Below are positions 53,051 through 64,000 of a DNA stretch of 64,000 bases, one piece after another. This stretch comes from Rana temporaria (Eukaryota; Chordata; Amphibia; Anura; Ranidae): contig NC_053492.1 in NCBI RefSeq assembly GCF_905171775.1, forward strand, positions 186,544,278-186,608,277. The letters are read 5' to 3'. The position numbers and the translations under genes were made by a program. The notes under the pieces were generated by a model. The model was not told the DNA's origin, searched no databases, and saw only the letters and a list, made by a program, of their open reading frames with translations. Position 1 is the first letter of the stretch; each line of letters begins with the position of its first letter.

Positions 53051-53334
53051 AATTTTAACCCATGATGAACCGGCTGAAACTCAATCAGTGGCTGATCCTG
53101 TCAGCGCCATTCGTCAGGCATGACAATTGAAGCAGCTGGTCAGAAAATCAGATGCAGCCACTGTTTGGACATTCTGACAACCTGTGGTTTGTCTGTCAGA
53201 ATACAATAGTTACAGCAGGAGATTCATCTCTTTAGCATGGATGGAGGAGTCTGTTCCCACAGGCTGAACGAAAAAAATAGATCATCAGTGCATGGCCAGT
53301 TCAGCTAGTGAAGACAGCATGCCTATGAACATAA

Positions 53335-53613
53335 TGGGGTTGATTTACTAAAGGCAAATAGACTGTGCACTTGGCAAAGTGCAATTGCACTCTGCAAGTT
53401 CAGTTGCTCCAGTAAATGAGGTAAAGCGTCACTTTGCAAAGAATACCCAATCACGTGCAAGAAAAATAAAAAATGTTTTGCTTGCACATGATTGGACGAT
53501 GGAAGTCAGCAGAGCATCTGCTCATTTAATGAACTCTGAAGCAACTGCTCTTGCAGAGTGTAATTGCACATTGCAAAGTGCACAGCCTATTTGCCTTTAG
53601 TAAATCAACCCCA
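53335..53613. mobile_element. GTTGATTTACTAAAGG-type MITE, full length
   Basis: Ends TGGGGTTGATTTACTAAAGG and CCTTTAGTAAATCAACCCCA are perfect inverted repeats. TGCACTTTGCAA-type boxes lie inside. Confidence 0.88.
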
Positions 53614-53689
53614 ATGTGAATGTGGGGAAGGGAGAGCTGCTCAAGAATGTGAATCACATAATAACTGGATTTGGTACTTGTTCAGACGG

Positions 53690-53966
53690 TAAAGCTGGCT
53701 ATACACTTGCCAAACTACCAGGGCCACCATCAGGGGGTACGGCCATTACACCTGTAAGGGGCCCGAATGTTCCTAGGCGCCCCCCCATTCTCAGCTCGCG
53801 GCTGAGAGGAGAGAAATCACTTTCTTTTCGCCAGTTCCCTACGATCTCTCATGTAGCGGCTGGAGAGAGGAGAGTTTACTTTAATTCTCACCCCCCCCCC
53901 TAGGTTCTCAGGTCGCGGCAGCACACCCCCCCCCCCCGGTTCTAAATTTGTGGCAGCAGCACCCCC
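53690..53966. repeat. GCTGGC-type MITE end plus C-rich low-complexity DNA
   Basis: AAAGCTGGCTATACACTTGC, then CCCCCC-rich stretches at 53780-53960. Confidence 0.4.
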
Positions 53967-53967
53967 C

Positions 53968-54170
53968 GGTTGCACTCTGCAAGGGTAGTTGGTCCAGAGC
54001 TTAGTAAATTAGGTAAAGCTTCACTAAAGAGTACAGTAAAGAGTACCCAATCACGTGCAAGGAAAATAAAAAAATTTTTGCTTGCACAATCATCAGAGCT
54101 TCTGCTCATTTGCCAAGCTGTGGAACAACTGCACTGGGTATTTGCCTTTAGTGACTTCCTCCTTGCATTT
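53968..54170. repeat. Decayed interior copy of the 53335 MITE family
   Basis: TTGCACTCTGCAAGGGTAGT and GAGTACCCAATCACGTGCAA match the interior of 53335-53613. Confidence 0.6.
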
Positions 54171-54765
54171 TCCAGGCTGGTGACAGAGCAGCCCAGTTCA
54201 CTGTCCCTTTGCTCTGTTTTGTCAGCCAATTAATTGATCCAGACCCAAACAAAATGGCTGCCGTGTGCATCAGGGACACTTCATACATAAGCATTGCAAA
54301 ATGGTCTCCTTAAAAATGGCCTCTGCTCTTATGCATTAATGAATATTCAGTTTAACCATGTCCACATTGCAGAAGGATAATACAGCAGCAACAAAGGAAG
54401 AAGTTCCACAGCAGTTATCAGCTACATTCCAGGTTACACATTAATCATCCTAGGGGCAAAACAATAACAACAGATTCCTCCATCCATGGTATATAGCTCA
54501 GATGAATGGATCTCCTGCTGCAGCTTTTGTATTTTGACAGCCAGGCCCCTCTTGCTGTCAAAATACCTGAACAGCAACTACATTTGTGTGGATGCAGCTT
54601 CTATTCGTTTGACTGTTTTCAGGCCTGCTCCTTTGATTTTTCAATCAAGGGGTGTCAGGTGGGAGGCAGCTGACAAGGACACCCGCTAAGCGAATTTTGT
54701 CAGGTTCCTCAAGGACTGACCAAAATATGTACAGTGTATTATCAGCTTTATACAGAAGCCATTAG
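54171..54765. other. Mostly unassigned; MITE-like words near 54530-54660
   Basis: TTGACAGCCAGGCCCC faces TGCTGTCAAAATACC, suggesting a remnant of the GCTGGCC family. Otherwise nothing seen. Confidence 0.35.
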
Positions 54766-54768
54766 ATG

Positions 54769-55295
54769 TACCGTATTTATCGGCGTATACCGCGCACTTT
54801 TTTGCAAAATCGTGGGTGCGCAGTATACGCCGATACCCGCTTTCCGCCGAGTTTTGAATACTGCGCCGACATATACCGAGCGCAGTACACTCGGGTAGAG
54901 TCGGCCAGTCTCGGCTCCTTCCTGGACGTACAGGATGTGAGCGCGAGTGTTGCCTGCCCGACAATACACGATTGTACTGCGCTCTGTATATGTCGGCGCA
55001 GTATTCAAACTTGACGAAGAGGACACCCAAAGCCGCAGACAGACGCCGGACCCGACGAGGCCGCCGATGGACGCCCTGCAAGACACCCGACGAAGAGGAC
55101 ACCCGAAGCCGCAGAAGGACGCCGGACCCGACAAAGAGGACACCCAAAGCCGCAGACGGACGCCGGACCCGACGAGGCCGCCGATGGACGGCGCGTACGG
55201 TAAGTACAAAAAAAACTTTTTTTCCACAGGATTCGGGGCCACTTTAGGGGTGCGCGGTATACGCGGGAGCGCGTTATACCGCGATAAATACAGTA
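54769..55295. mobile_element. MITE with ACCGTATTTATCGG ends
   Basis: Ends TACCGTATTTATCGGCGTAT and CCGCGATAAATACAGTA. The interior has GC-rich tandem words (ACGCCGGACCCGACGAGGCC). The 291-residue antisense ORF across it runs through both MITE ends into AT-rich flank and is not credible. Confidence 0.82.
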
Positions 55296-55299
55296 CTTT

Positions 55300-55975
55300 A
55301 AGATAATTAAACAATGGTGCAGAACATGCCAGTGCGTATCCTGTACATGGAAGCATCATTTCTATATGATATGGCACACTCACATATTCTGTTAAGTAGG
55401 AAAAGTTTTTTACTGTGATGATCAATCTTTTCTTAAAAATATATTTTTCTGGGAATCCAGGTCCTATGTTTGTGGGTGGATAACATTTTAGCCAGATGTC
55501 CAGTAAAACATGGCTTTTTTTTTTTTTAAAGTAAAACATTAAACGTTTTTTTGTTTGTAAATCATACGCTTTGATCCTAGAGATGTCACCAATTCTCTCC
55601 ATGACCTTGGCGGAGTACGTCACACAATTGTTCCTGGATTATGATTTTCTTTCTATTGTTCTATTGTTCTGTCTGTATTCCTGGCATGAGCATTCAGTTA
55701 TTAAAATCAATTCTGACCTCACTGAGTATTTCAAAGGCTTGCAGCAATTCATCCACCTTTCTATTCTAGTAATACTATCAGTTTAGCTACTTCATTCGAT
55801 TGGAGTGTGTGTGTGTGTGTATTTAATGGAAGAGAAGCTGGATCAGTGTGCAATCACATCATTCTGATCATTTTTATGTCCACTTTACCATAATATCAAC
55901 ACATAAGTGCAAGTCAAACTTGTTACCCTTCTAATTAACAATATATCCATGACAGAGTGTAGTTCATTCACTAAC
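55300..55975. other. Unassigned DNA with a short TG repeat
   Basis: Seven or eight TG units near 55806-55820. No gene recognised. Confidence 0.45.
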
Positions 55976-55979
55976 CCAG

Positions 55980-57535
55980 TCCTCAGAACTCCCTCACATC
56001 AATGATCTCCGGGTCCCCCTCACACCAGTGTCTTCAGGACCTCCTTCACATCGGGGTCATCAGAGCCCCCTCACATCAATGATCTCAGGGTCCCCCTCAC
56101 ACCAGAGTCTTCAGGATCTCCTTCACATCAGGGTCCTCAGAGCCCCTCACATCAATGTTCTCAGGGTCCCCCTCACACCAGTGTCTTCAGGACCTCCTTC
56201 ACATCGGGGTCATCAGAGCCCCCTCACATCAATGATCTCAGGGTCCCCCTCACACCAGAGTCTTCAGGATCTCCTTCACATCAGGGTCCTCAGAGCCCCC
56301 TCACATCAATGTTCTCAGGGTCCCCCTCACACCAGAGTCTTCAGGATCTCCTTCACATCGGGGTCATCAGAGCCCCCTCACATCAATGATCTCAGGGTCC
56401 CCCTCACACCAGAGTCTTCAGGATCTCCTTCACATCAGGGTCCTCAGAGCCCCTCACATCAATGTTCTCAGGGTCCCCCTCACACCAGAGTCTTCAGGAT
56501 CTCCTTCACATCGGGGTCATCAGAGCCCCCTCACATCAATGATCTCAGGGTCCCCCTCACACCAGAGTCTTCAGGATCTCCTTCACATCAGGGTCCTCAG
56601 AGCCCCCTCACATCAATGATCTCAGGGTCCCCCTCACACCAGAGTCTTTAGGATCTCCTTCACATCGGGGTCATCAGAGCCCCCTCACATCAATGTTCTC
56701 AGGGTCCCCCTCACATCAGAGTCTTTAGGATGTCCTTCACATCGGGGTCATCAGAGCCCCCTCACATCAATGATCTCAGGGTCCCCCTCACACCAGAGTC
56801 TTTAGGATCTCCTTCACATCGGGGTCATCAGAGCCCCCTCACATCAATTTTCTCAGGGTCCCCCTCACACCAGTGTCTTCAGGACCTCCTTCACATCAGG
56901 GTCCTCAGAGCCCCTTCACATCAATGTTCTCAGGGTCCCCCTCACACCAGAGTCTTCAGGACCTCCTTCACATCAGGGTCATCAGAGCCCCCTCACATCA
57001 ATGTTCTCAGGGTCCAACTCACACCAGAGCCTTCAGGATCTCTTATACATCAGGGTCCTCAGAGCCCACTCACATCAATGTTCTCAGTGTCTCCCTCACA
57101 CCAGAGTCCTCAGGACCCCCTCATATCAATGTCCTCAGGGCCCCCCTCACATCAGAGTTTTCAGGATCTCCTTCACATAAGGGTCCTCAGAACCCCCTCA
57201 CATCGGAGACCTAAAAGTCCTCCACACCAATGTCAGGGCCTCCTCACATCACAGTCCTTAGAGTCTCCCCTCTATATTGGAGTCCTCAGAGCCCCCTGCA
57301 CCATTGTCTTCAGTCCCCTAACATTAGTGTCCTTAGAGCCCCTTTACATCAGAGTCCTCAGAACCTCCTTCACGTCATTGTCTTTAAGGCCATCCTCATA
57401 TCAGAGTCATCATGGTCCCTCTCACATCAGAGTCCTCAGAGTCCCCTCACATCAAATTCCCCAGAGTCCCATCACATCAGAGTCTTTAAGTGTCCACTCA
57501 CACCGGAGACCTCAAAGTCCCCTGACTTTGGTCAG
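55980..57535. repeat. 26-bp minisatellite with 78-bp higher-order unit
   Basis: Three related 26-nt subunits (TCAGGGTCCCCCTCACACCA, TCAGGATCTCCTTCACATC, TCAGAGCCCCCTCACATCAA types) form a roughly 78-nt unit repeated about 20 times, decaying after 57200. Several long frames are open, but one-base unit variants shift them repeatedly. Confidence 0.93.
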
Positions 57536-57536
57536 C

Positions 57537-57706
57537 TAGGGTTGCCACCTCATCCCTTTAAACCCAAACACATAATAATTACACAGGTTCTGTGGCTGAT
57601 TAAGGTGGTAATAAAACTCACATGGTGCCTTATCTGCATTAAATTAGCGTAAGAACCTGTGTAATTTATATGTGTTCGGGTTTAAAGGGATGAGGTGGCA
57701 ACCTTA
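57537..57706. mobile_element. Small palindromic MITE, hAT-like ends
   Basis: TAGGGTTGCCACCTCATCCC faces GGGATGAGGTGGCAACCTTA, about 170 bp overall. The flanking duplication is imperfect. Confidence 0.75.
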
Positions 57707-57995
57707 ATTGGTGCCCTGCATGGGTAGTTGTTTTCTTGTGCTTTAACTTTGTATGTTGCTTTGTCAATGGCTGATAGCTGATGACACAAACACAAATGAC
57801 AATGGCATAATAACAGTATCACATAACAGATTCCTGTTAGTAATAACAAAGTAAACAACTACAGGACTGTGTGTTTGATGATGTTATTGTCACTTAGGAG
57901 CTAAAAGATAGTGTATGTTATCAGGCTGAATGCATAGCTCAGGGGGTCTCTTACCACTATGTAATACTTGTAGTACTCATCCTAATACTTACAAA
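57707..57995. other. Unassigned DNA
   Basis: No feature recognised. Confidence 0.4.
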
Positions 57996-58275
57996 AGCTT
58001 GCCATACACGTGAAGATTCCCCCATCTTCACTAAACAGCAGGGACAGACAAAACATCCCACATTCTGTTATTGTATTCTGACAGCCAACATCAGTGGCTG
58101 TCAGAATACCTGAACAGTGACTGCAGGTGATTGGATGCAGTCACTGTTCAACTTTCTTTTTTCCTACCAGCGCTCTCAATTTCTCAGTTGATATTTGTCA
58201 AGCTGGATGGTTTCAGCACCACGGAAGGCTCAAGTTTTGGCAGATTTCTATAACTTTGTGTTGTATATGGCCAGC
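57996..58275. mobile_element. GCTGGCCATAC-type MITE
   Basis: AGCTTGCCATACACGTG faces TTGTATATGGCCAGCTTA. Internal GTATTCTGACAGCC faces GGCTGTCAGAATAC. The right end abuts the TTAA of the next MITE. Confidence 0.7.
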
Positions 58276-58279
58276 TTAA

Positions 58280-58693
58280 AAGGGATCTACAGTTCCCCTC
58301 CCAAAAAAATAAAATAAAATACTATAGCTGCAAACTTTAAATGAAAGAACAGTTACCTGTCAGGGGTCCAGCACTGTCCTCACCTGGCCCAGTACTTCAC
58401 CGATCTTCGGGTCCCCGGCACCATCATGTCTAGTGTGGGTAGCCGGTTGTGACTTCACATGCGGCTGCACATTGCAAGCTGTGCTGCGCTTTGTAAATAG
58501 TCCCGCAGCCTTCAGGGACCTGTGATGTGTCACAGAAGGCTGCAGGCAAAGAAGGGAGGGGGCAAAATTCAAAATGTATGCTAAAACTAGGTACCCAATC
58601 CCCCCCAGCAAAAAAAAAGTGCCAAAAAGCTAAAAAGGAGAGGGGGAGCAGGTGGAAAAGTGTAACTTCCCCTTTTGGAAGAAGTTTCGCTTT
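58280..58693. mobile_element. TTAA MITE
   Basis: TTAA 58276-58279 on the left; right end AAGAAGTTTCGCTT then TCAA. Related to 32682-33105. Confidence 0.6.
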
Positions 58694-58762
58694 CAATAAA
58701 GCTAAATGTGTAACTGAGTAAATGTAATTATTTTATAAGCTTATAACATTATAACAATTTAA

Positions 58763-59116
58763 AGCAGAGCTTCACCCACTGCCACATTTGGCACCTTTTG
58801 GGGGGGGAGCGGGTACCTGGTTTTGGCAGGTACCGGCTTACACTTCCGGATGAGTTCGCCACGGGGAACACAGCTGGAAGTTTGCCCCCCCTCCTTCCCC
58901 TGCAGCCAGTCCAATCAGAGAGCGTAGCGCACTTCGCGCATGCACACTAGGGAACCGGATGTGAAGCCGCACGGCAGCACCTGATACCTGATTGAAAAAT
59001 CAGTTCAGGTAAAGACATTACGGACAGGTAAGTATCCTAGTATTAAAAGTGAGTAGCTACAGTATTTGTAGCTGCTGACTTTTCATTGTTTTTCTGCAGG
59101 AGCCCTGGAGCTCCTC
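58763..59116. mobile_element. TTAA MITE
   Basis: TTAA 58759-58762; AGCAGAGCTTCACCC at the left, GAGCTCCTCTTTA at the right (target decayed). Shares CTACAGTATTTGTAGCTGCT with 46437-46914. Confidence 0.65.
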
Positions 59117-59304
59117 TTTATGACTAAATAATCAGGCATAAACCTAATAGTGTCAGGTTCTCTTTAAAATGTTCTGAAAAATAAAATGGTAATATGACTA
59201 ATGAAATGTCATTAGAATAATACAAAAAAGGAGGGATGGGGGAAAAAGGGTAAAAATATGAGCCAGGACAGGGAAAAATTGCCATAATAAGAACTGAACG
59301 ATAA

Positions 59305-59540
59305 GGCCGGGTTCACACCGTTTCCGCATGCAACTCACAGCAGGGGTCCGGTGCGTGCTGGTTTTGGGCTGAAAAAGAGCCTGAAACGCACCAAAAAAGG
59401 CATGGGATTTTCCGGCACATCGCACCTGACCCGCTGCGGAGATATGTGAACCGGCTCCATAGAGAGCCAGTCACATTCTCCTGCTATGCGAATTGAATGC
59501 GGTCAAACGCGCATTCAATTTGCATAGGTGTGAACCGGCC
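59305..59540. mobile_element. MITE with GGCCGGGTTCACACC ends
   Basis: Ends GGCCGGGTTCACACCG and GGTGTGAACCGGCC, flanked by TAA and TTA. Interior CAAACGCGCATTCAATTTGC. Harbinger-like by size and flanks. Confidence 0.75.
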
Positions 59541-59544
59541 TTAA

Positions 59545-60425
59545 ACAGTTCCTTAATATACTTATTGCTACCATATGTTTGTAATTGTTATCTTTTATAT
59601 TCCATTTTGATTGCAATGAAACGTTTATGTGTCTGCTATGTTTTTTTGCTTCTGTAATGCGATGTCATTTCTCAGCTGTTGAAAGCTATTAAAATAAAGC
59701 GATGCAAAGAAAAGAATGAAATGAATGAATACATTTATGTTATGAAATGAAGGGGTTAAATGGCTCTGCGCATATGCTATATGCGGCAATGTGCATCCTG
59801 TGCATATTTCACCCTAAAAGGCCTGTACACATGCCAGCTCCCGGAACCTGCTAAGCGGCAGCTCCCAGCAGCCGCTCTGTGCTGCCTTGACTCTTGGCCA
59901 AGCTTGGCCTGAGTCTGCAGGCTGTGGAATGTGTGAGAGCCATGTGTCACATCTCCAGACTGTGGGAAAGTGTTGCTCCAGTGAACTCCCAGCAGCTGTC
60001 CTGCCCCAGTTTGGTCGTGCGTCCAGAGAAACAGGAGCTCAAGTTTACAGCACTTGGAACTACAACTTCCTTGACTGCTTTCCGCACATCTTCTTCCAGC
60101 CACCACATCTGGGAATGACAAAGAACATCTGAGCTCTTCTTCTTTGTGGGAGTTCACAGTCTTTCCAGTGTTCTGTTGGCCTCCCTGTTAGCACAAGAGG
60201 TTAAGAGCTTTTTGGAAAGAGCAAGTCACACCTAACTAACTGAAAAAAAAAGAAGTGTTCTTTTTATTCTGGAAAACAAGGGTTCATACAAACATCATTT
60301 CAAAGTTTCCCCTGAAAGCTGAAAAGGGAATTGATTTATTTAAACTGGTGGTTTTATAAAATGTCATTAATGTAAAATAGTTTTGGTATTAAATGTATTT
60401 GTAGGTATGTTATTGAATGAACTGT
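59545..60425. other. Unassigned, single-copy-looking DNA
   Basis: No repeat ends. 59800-60180 is of balanced composition and could hold conserved non-coding sequence; no ORF with family resemblance. Confidence 0.4.
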
Positions 60426-61185
60426 TACCAGATTGGCCATAGGGCACACAGGGCATTTGCCCGGCGGGCTGGGGATGCCGGGCTGCATGTCCTAACAACA
60501 GCTGGCTAATGCAGGGGTACCCAACCCCCGGGGCCGTGGATAGGTACCGGTCCGTGACTTTTTGATGACCAGGCCGCACTGCGGTAGGTAAGCAGCGACT
60601 GTGGTCCAGACAGGGCTAACACAGACCGCCATCACCTCTCACCTCCCACTACGTGGCCATGCCTGTGTCTACTCTCCTGCCCCACCAACATTGTCACACT
60701 ATCAGCAGAGAAGGGGTGTGAGGAGCTGCAGATTTGCACAGGGATGCTTTTCATATTAACAAGCGGGTAATCTGCAGATTTGCAGCTCCTCCCTGGAGAG
60801 GACACACAGGCTGAATCCTGCCTCTGCCTGCCAAAGGTAAGAAGGTAAGAGTAAAAGTGGGCACTGTGATTAGAGAGAAAAAGGGGGGGGGGGGCATGAC
60901 TGCAAGCGACACAGTGATCGGGGGCTGTAATTGCCAGGGGCACTGTAATGTAAAATGGCACTGTGATATAATGGGGACTGCACTGTAAAGGGGCACTGTA
61001 ATCATTACAGTGCCCCTTTACAGTTGATTCCCCTTTTTTATCATAATACCCCTTTTCATTACAGTGTGGAGGACTGACCCTGTAAATATCCTGTCACCAA
61101 CCACCCCTGTGAATGCAAAAAAGGGCTGCTCAGTCTAAATGCCCGAGGCAATTTTTTGTCCCAGTCTGGGCCTGACTGTTACTAT
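60426..61185. repeat. Composite repeat with a hAT-type end
   Basis: Outer ACCAGATTGGCCATAGGGC and TTGTCCCAGTCTGGGCCTGA are loosely inverted. CAGGGGTACCCAACCCCCGG at 60512 is a hAT-type end, but I find no partner. Confidence 0.4.
60986..61020. repeat. Perfect 17-bp-arm palindrome
   Basis: TAAAGGGGCACTGTAAT (60986-61002) faces ATTACAGTGCCCCTTTA (61004-61020) around one C, inside GGGGCACTGTAAT-type repeats. Confidence 0.92.
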
Positions 61186-61430
61186 TACTAGACATGCATG
61201 GTCCAATTTAGGTTTAAAATGGTATCGACTGCACTATGGCTAATGGCCAAGCTGGAATATGTAAAGGCTGTGGCCAATATAATGATAGTGTACAACAGAT
61301 TTGGTCATCACACAATTTGAATGCACATCCTGCTTATCCAGGGTTCAAAAGGATGTAATTTCTTAGAGATTATATATCGGGAAAAATACAAAGACCACTA
61401 TCACTGACCTATCCTTCTGAAAAGGCTAGT
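61186..61430. other. Unassigned DNA
   Basis: No feature recognised. Confidence 0.4.
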
Positions 61431-61434
61431 TTAA

Positions 61435-61899
61435 AGGGGTTCTAAAGCCTAAACATTTTTTATCCTAATGCATTCCCTGCATTAAGGTAAAAAATGTTTA
61501 GGTATCAATATCACCCCCTAACCCCCCTTTATACTTACCTGAGACCTCACTCGATCCAGTGATGTGCCCATTTGCAGCGGCTCTGTCTTCTCTCCCTGCT
61601 TTCACAGGCTTTGCTGATGCAGCAAGAGCCATTGGCTCCAACTGCTGTCAGTCAAATCCTGTAAGTAATGAATGGGGGTGGGGCTGAACTGGGCTGCCTG
61701 TGTCTATGGATGCAGGCAGTGCAACTCAGGATCAAGCCTGAAGGTGTACCACGATAGGAAGCGGATTCCTATGGTGGCACACAGAGACAAGGAAAAAGCA
61801 AGGAGCGCCAGCAGGAGACCCAAGAAAAGGAGGTTTGGGGCCCCTCTGTGCAATGGAATTGGTAATGGTGAGTATAACATATGTTTCCTTTAAGTCACT
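61435..61899. mobile_element. TTAA MITE, CCACTGTGCA-related family
   Basis: TTAA 61431-61434 and 61900-61903; AGGGGTTCTAAAGCC at the left, CTTTAAGTCACT at the right. Shares the GCCATTGGCTCC and TCAATCAAAT-type boxes. Confidence 0.75.
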
Positions 61900-61903
61900 T
61901 TAA

Positions 61904-62099
61904 TAGCTGTCATGCTGGTCATTCGGCTGTAGCACTTTTTGATCCACTGACCTGGAAAAACTATGCAGATCAGGAGTTCATTCTTCTTTTTGACTTGATT
62001 TTCTGGGTCAGTGACTAAAGCTGGCAATACACTGAGCAAATCTCAGCCAATTCCTGATAAACCTGCCAAAATTTGCTCAGTTGTTGGTCCCGTCAAACA
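61904..62099. repeat. GCTGGC-type MITE end fragment
   Basis: AAAGCTGGCAATACACTGAG near 62018 is one end of the GCTGGCCATAC family. Confidence 0.45.
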
Positions 62100-62620
62100 C
62101 GCTCAGTTTACTGTTGCCAACTGAGCCTGCTGGAAGATTTTCAACCACTCTCCTCTACTTGCTCTCTCATGTGCCTCTCCTTCCAGCATCTCTTCACTCC
62201 TCCTGGATGCACCCGAGCCTCGGCCCAGGGTCACCCCTTCCCCAGACTGGGGAGTTTCCCCTGGGCCCCGACAGCCTCCACACTCTCTCACTCCAGCTCT
62301 TCCACCCGATAACTCCTCCCCAGCTGGGCTGACCCCAGGTATTTAAGGAGGCCTGCCCCTTGCTAATCCAAGTTGGGGATTGGTCAAGGCCCCTCAAGAT
62401 ACCCCAGGCAGCTCCACCTCTCCTCCTCTCCTCTCCTTCCTTTCTTTCTAGAAAGAAGAGGGAGGTGACAGTGATGCTACCTGTGAATCACTCAGCCTGC
62501 CCTAGGCCACTCCCAGCCCAAAATGAAAACAAACAGGCCTAGCCTCCAGCTAGACCTGCCTAAATTTTTCTACTCTCCAGAAATATCCTCACTCTAGCAC
62601 CTACCTAACTAGAGGGTTCT
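62100..62620 (-). repeat. Probable solo LTR, minus strand
   Basis: Read on the minus strand, GACCAATCC (62374-62383) precedes CTTAAATACC (62338-62347) by about 27 nt, the CCAAT-TATA layout of the gypsy LTR promoter at 25877-25905. The surrounding sequence has the purine-rich character of an LTR. TG/CA ends were not placed. Confidence 0.4.
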
Positions 62621-62651
62621 ACATACAGTACATACAATATACTGTAATATA

Positions 62652-62717
62652 TATTGTCAAAAATATTGGGACCCCTGCCTTTATATACACATGAACTTTA
62701 ATGGCATCCCAGTCTTA
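62652..62717 (-). repeat. Tc1 terminal repeat fragment
   Basis: Inverted match to the right end of the Tc1 element at 50230-50296 (TATTGTCAAAAATATTGGGA; ACTTTAATGGCATCCCAGTC). Cut by the MITE at 62718. Confidence 0.75.
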
Positions 62718-63114
62718 TGCCGCGTACACACAATCGGAATTTCCAACAGCAAAAGTCCGATATGAGCTTTTGAACGGAAATTCCGACTGTGTGAATTTCT
62801 GCCAACAAAAGATTGAGAGCTGGTTCTCAAATTTTCCGACGGAAAAATTCTTATCGGAAAATCTGATCGCCTGTAGCAATGTTGACGCTAAAAAATTCAG
62901 ACGCATGCTCGGAAACAATTCGACGCATGCTCTTTAACATTGAACTTCATTTTCTTGGCTCGTCGTAGTGTTGTACATCACTGTGTTCTTGACGGTCGAA
63001 AGTTCAGAGAACTTTTGTGTGACCGTGTGTATACAAGCCAAGCTTGAGCGGAATTCTGTCTGAAAAACCATCCAAGGTTTTTCCAACGTAAAATCTGATT
63101 GTGTGTAAGCAGCA
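62718..63114. mobile_element. GTACAC-family MITE, perfect TTA target
   Basis: TTA at 62715-62717 and 63115-63117; ends TGCCGCGTACACACAATCGG and GATTGTGTGTAAGCAGCA. Confidence 0.85.
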
Positions 63115-63117
63115 TTA

Positions 63118-63615
63118 CAGGTCCATTGAGCAGTCATTAACTACCAATCTATACAACATGGAGCTACTTTGATCAAGTAAGTAAAACTACTTAAAGACCA
63201 AAGGGGCAGATGAATACATCATCCATCATGAAAAGTAGGTGGTAACCCTGGAACTATTCCAAACTTGGGATTTTTCAGGCTAGAAAATGTGCAATTAATT
63301 TCACTGACTAAATATTTAGTCTCACAATTTATCAGTCTGTTCCCAGGCTTCAGGGCGCAGGTCAGAAGTCGGAAGCAGAAATTATTACCAGCCTAGTTCC
63401 GCTTGTAATCTACTACTTACCAAACATAATTGATTTCCTTTTATAGTTGACAACAGGCATCAGATATTTTACTGACGTGTAGATGAACACAATCAGGATG
63501 CTGCACTGACGTTATTTCCTTTGTTTATGTAGGAGTGATATATATTCCCCAGTCTGCAGGAGACCACCACATGGACATGTCCCAGGAACGTGCATGGCTT
63601 TCAGAAAAGCAGCTT
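63118..63615. other. Unassigned DNA
   Basis: No feature recognised. Confidence 0.4.
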
Positions 63616-63623
63616 CCCTTTAA

Positions 63624-63846
63624 AGTGGTATTAAACCCTCATTTTTTAAATCACTTTCAGCTTGCTAACTTATTTACTTACTAAATATGCAGCTTCTTTA
63701 TCTTTTAGTCCTTACCTATGTTCCAGTTTACGCTTGTGCCATGATTACAGACCCTTTCTTTGGGGCAATTTCCTCTCACTTCCTCTCACTTCCTGTTGTG
63801 TCTCCAGGTACGAATTGAAGGAAACCTCTACATCTGTAAATGTTGC
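63624..63846. mobile_element. TTAA MITE, partial
   Basis: TTAA 63620-63623 then AGTGGTATTAAACCC; CACTTCCTCTCACTTCCTG inside. It ends at the TTAA of the next element. Confidence 0.5.
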
Positions 63847-63850
63847 TTAA

Positions 63851-63961
63851 CCACTTGCCTACCAGGCACTTATACCCCCTTCCTGACCAGGCCAATTGTC
63901 AGCTTTCAGTGCTTTCACGCTTTGAGTGACAATTGTGTGGTCATGCAACACTGTACCCAAA
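63851..63961 (-). mobile_element. 1-kb TTAA element, minus, end only
   Basis: CCACTTGCCTACCAGGCACT after TTAA 63847-63850, then TGACAATTGTGTGGTCATGC as in 40733. Interrupted by the next TTAA MITE. Confidence 0.72.
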
Positions 63962-63965
63962 TTAA

Positions 63966-64000
63966 AGCGGAGGTTCACCCTAAAAACATGTATATAACAT
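63966..64000. mobile_element. TTAA MITE left end, running off the window
   Basis: TTAA 63962-63965 then AGCGGAGGTTCACCCTAAAA; same family as 17564-18018 and 20441-20956. Confidence 0.65.

Noticed and set aside
54748..55623. 291-codon minus-strand ORF
   Set aside because: It runs from AT-rich unique DNA through both ends of a GC-rich MITE. No domain, and composition explains its length.
56028..57539. Open frames in the 78-bp array
   Set aside because: Low-complexity peptides shifted by single-base unit variants; no start context or conserved flank.

Overview
The window looks like intergenic or intronic DNA from a large, repeat-packed vertebrate genome, most likely a ranoid (true-frog type) amphibian. 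The basis is the repeat repertoire: Tc1 elements, Tx1/L1-type and CR1/L2-type LINEs, a sushi-class Ty3/gypsy element, hAT, TTAA-target and TTA/TAA-target MITEs, tRNA-derived SINEs and hammerhead-type repeats. The organism call is inference from recognised repeat types, not proof. I found no host protein-coding gene, rRNA or functional tRNA. The only intact element-encoded ORF I can support is a retrotransposon Gag at 26441-27976.
Layout. 0-6.6 kb: a hammerhead-bearing repeat, MITEs, a Tc1 pseudogene split by a MITE and by a second hammerhead-bearing insert, a 1-kb TTAA element, and a 5'-truncated L1 with a 13-bp target duplication. 6.6-10.5 kb: one CR1/L2-like LINE cut into three pieces by later insertions. 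10.8-20.9 kb: MITEs with TTA/TAA or TTAA targets, a tRNA-derived SINE inside a MITE, a microsatellite and full-length foldback MITEs. 22-25.3 kb: a TTAA element containing a foldback hammerhead-like insert, then another MITE. 25.6-29.3 kb: a young gag-only LTR retrotransposon nested in an older LTR element. 29.7-35.3 kb: hAT and chained TTAA elements. 35.4-38.3 kb: two further hammerhead-bearing repeats. 39.4-41.7 kb: three TTAA elements in a chain. 43-45 kb: one SINE split by three DNA transposons and capped by a fourth. 47.8-57.5 kb: four minisatellite blocks, one inside a hAT-like element, with Tc1 and MITE remnants between. 58-64 kb: more MITEs and a probable solo LTR.
Most notable. Five separate repeat loci carry RNA motifs with hammerhead-ribozyme architecture (CUGANGA box, helix II, GAAA, short palindromic helix III, UH cleavage site, pairable helix I). 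All share one extra nucleotide between the CUGANGA box and helix II. Two loci keep every invariant core base that I can check. Hammerheads in amphibian repeats and Penelope-like elements are known in general. Whether this variant is described or active I cannot tell from sequence alone.
The nested insertions let much of the order of transposition be read directly. Stretches marked unassigned are single-copy-looking AT-rich DNA in which I see no gene.
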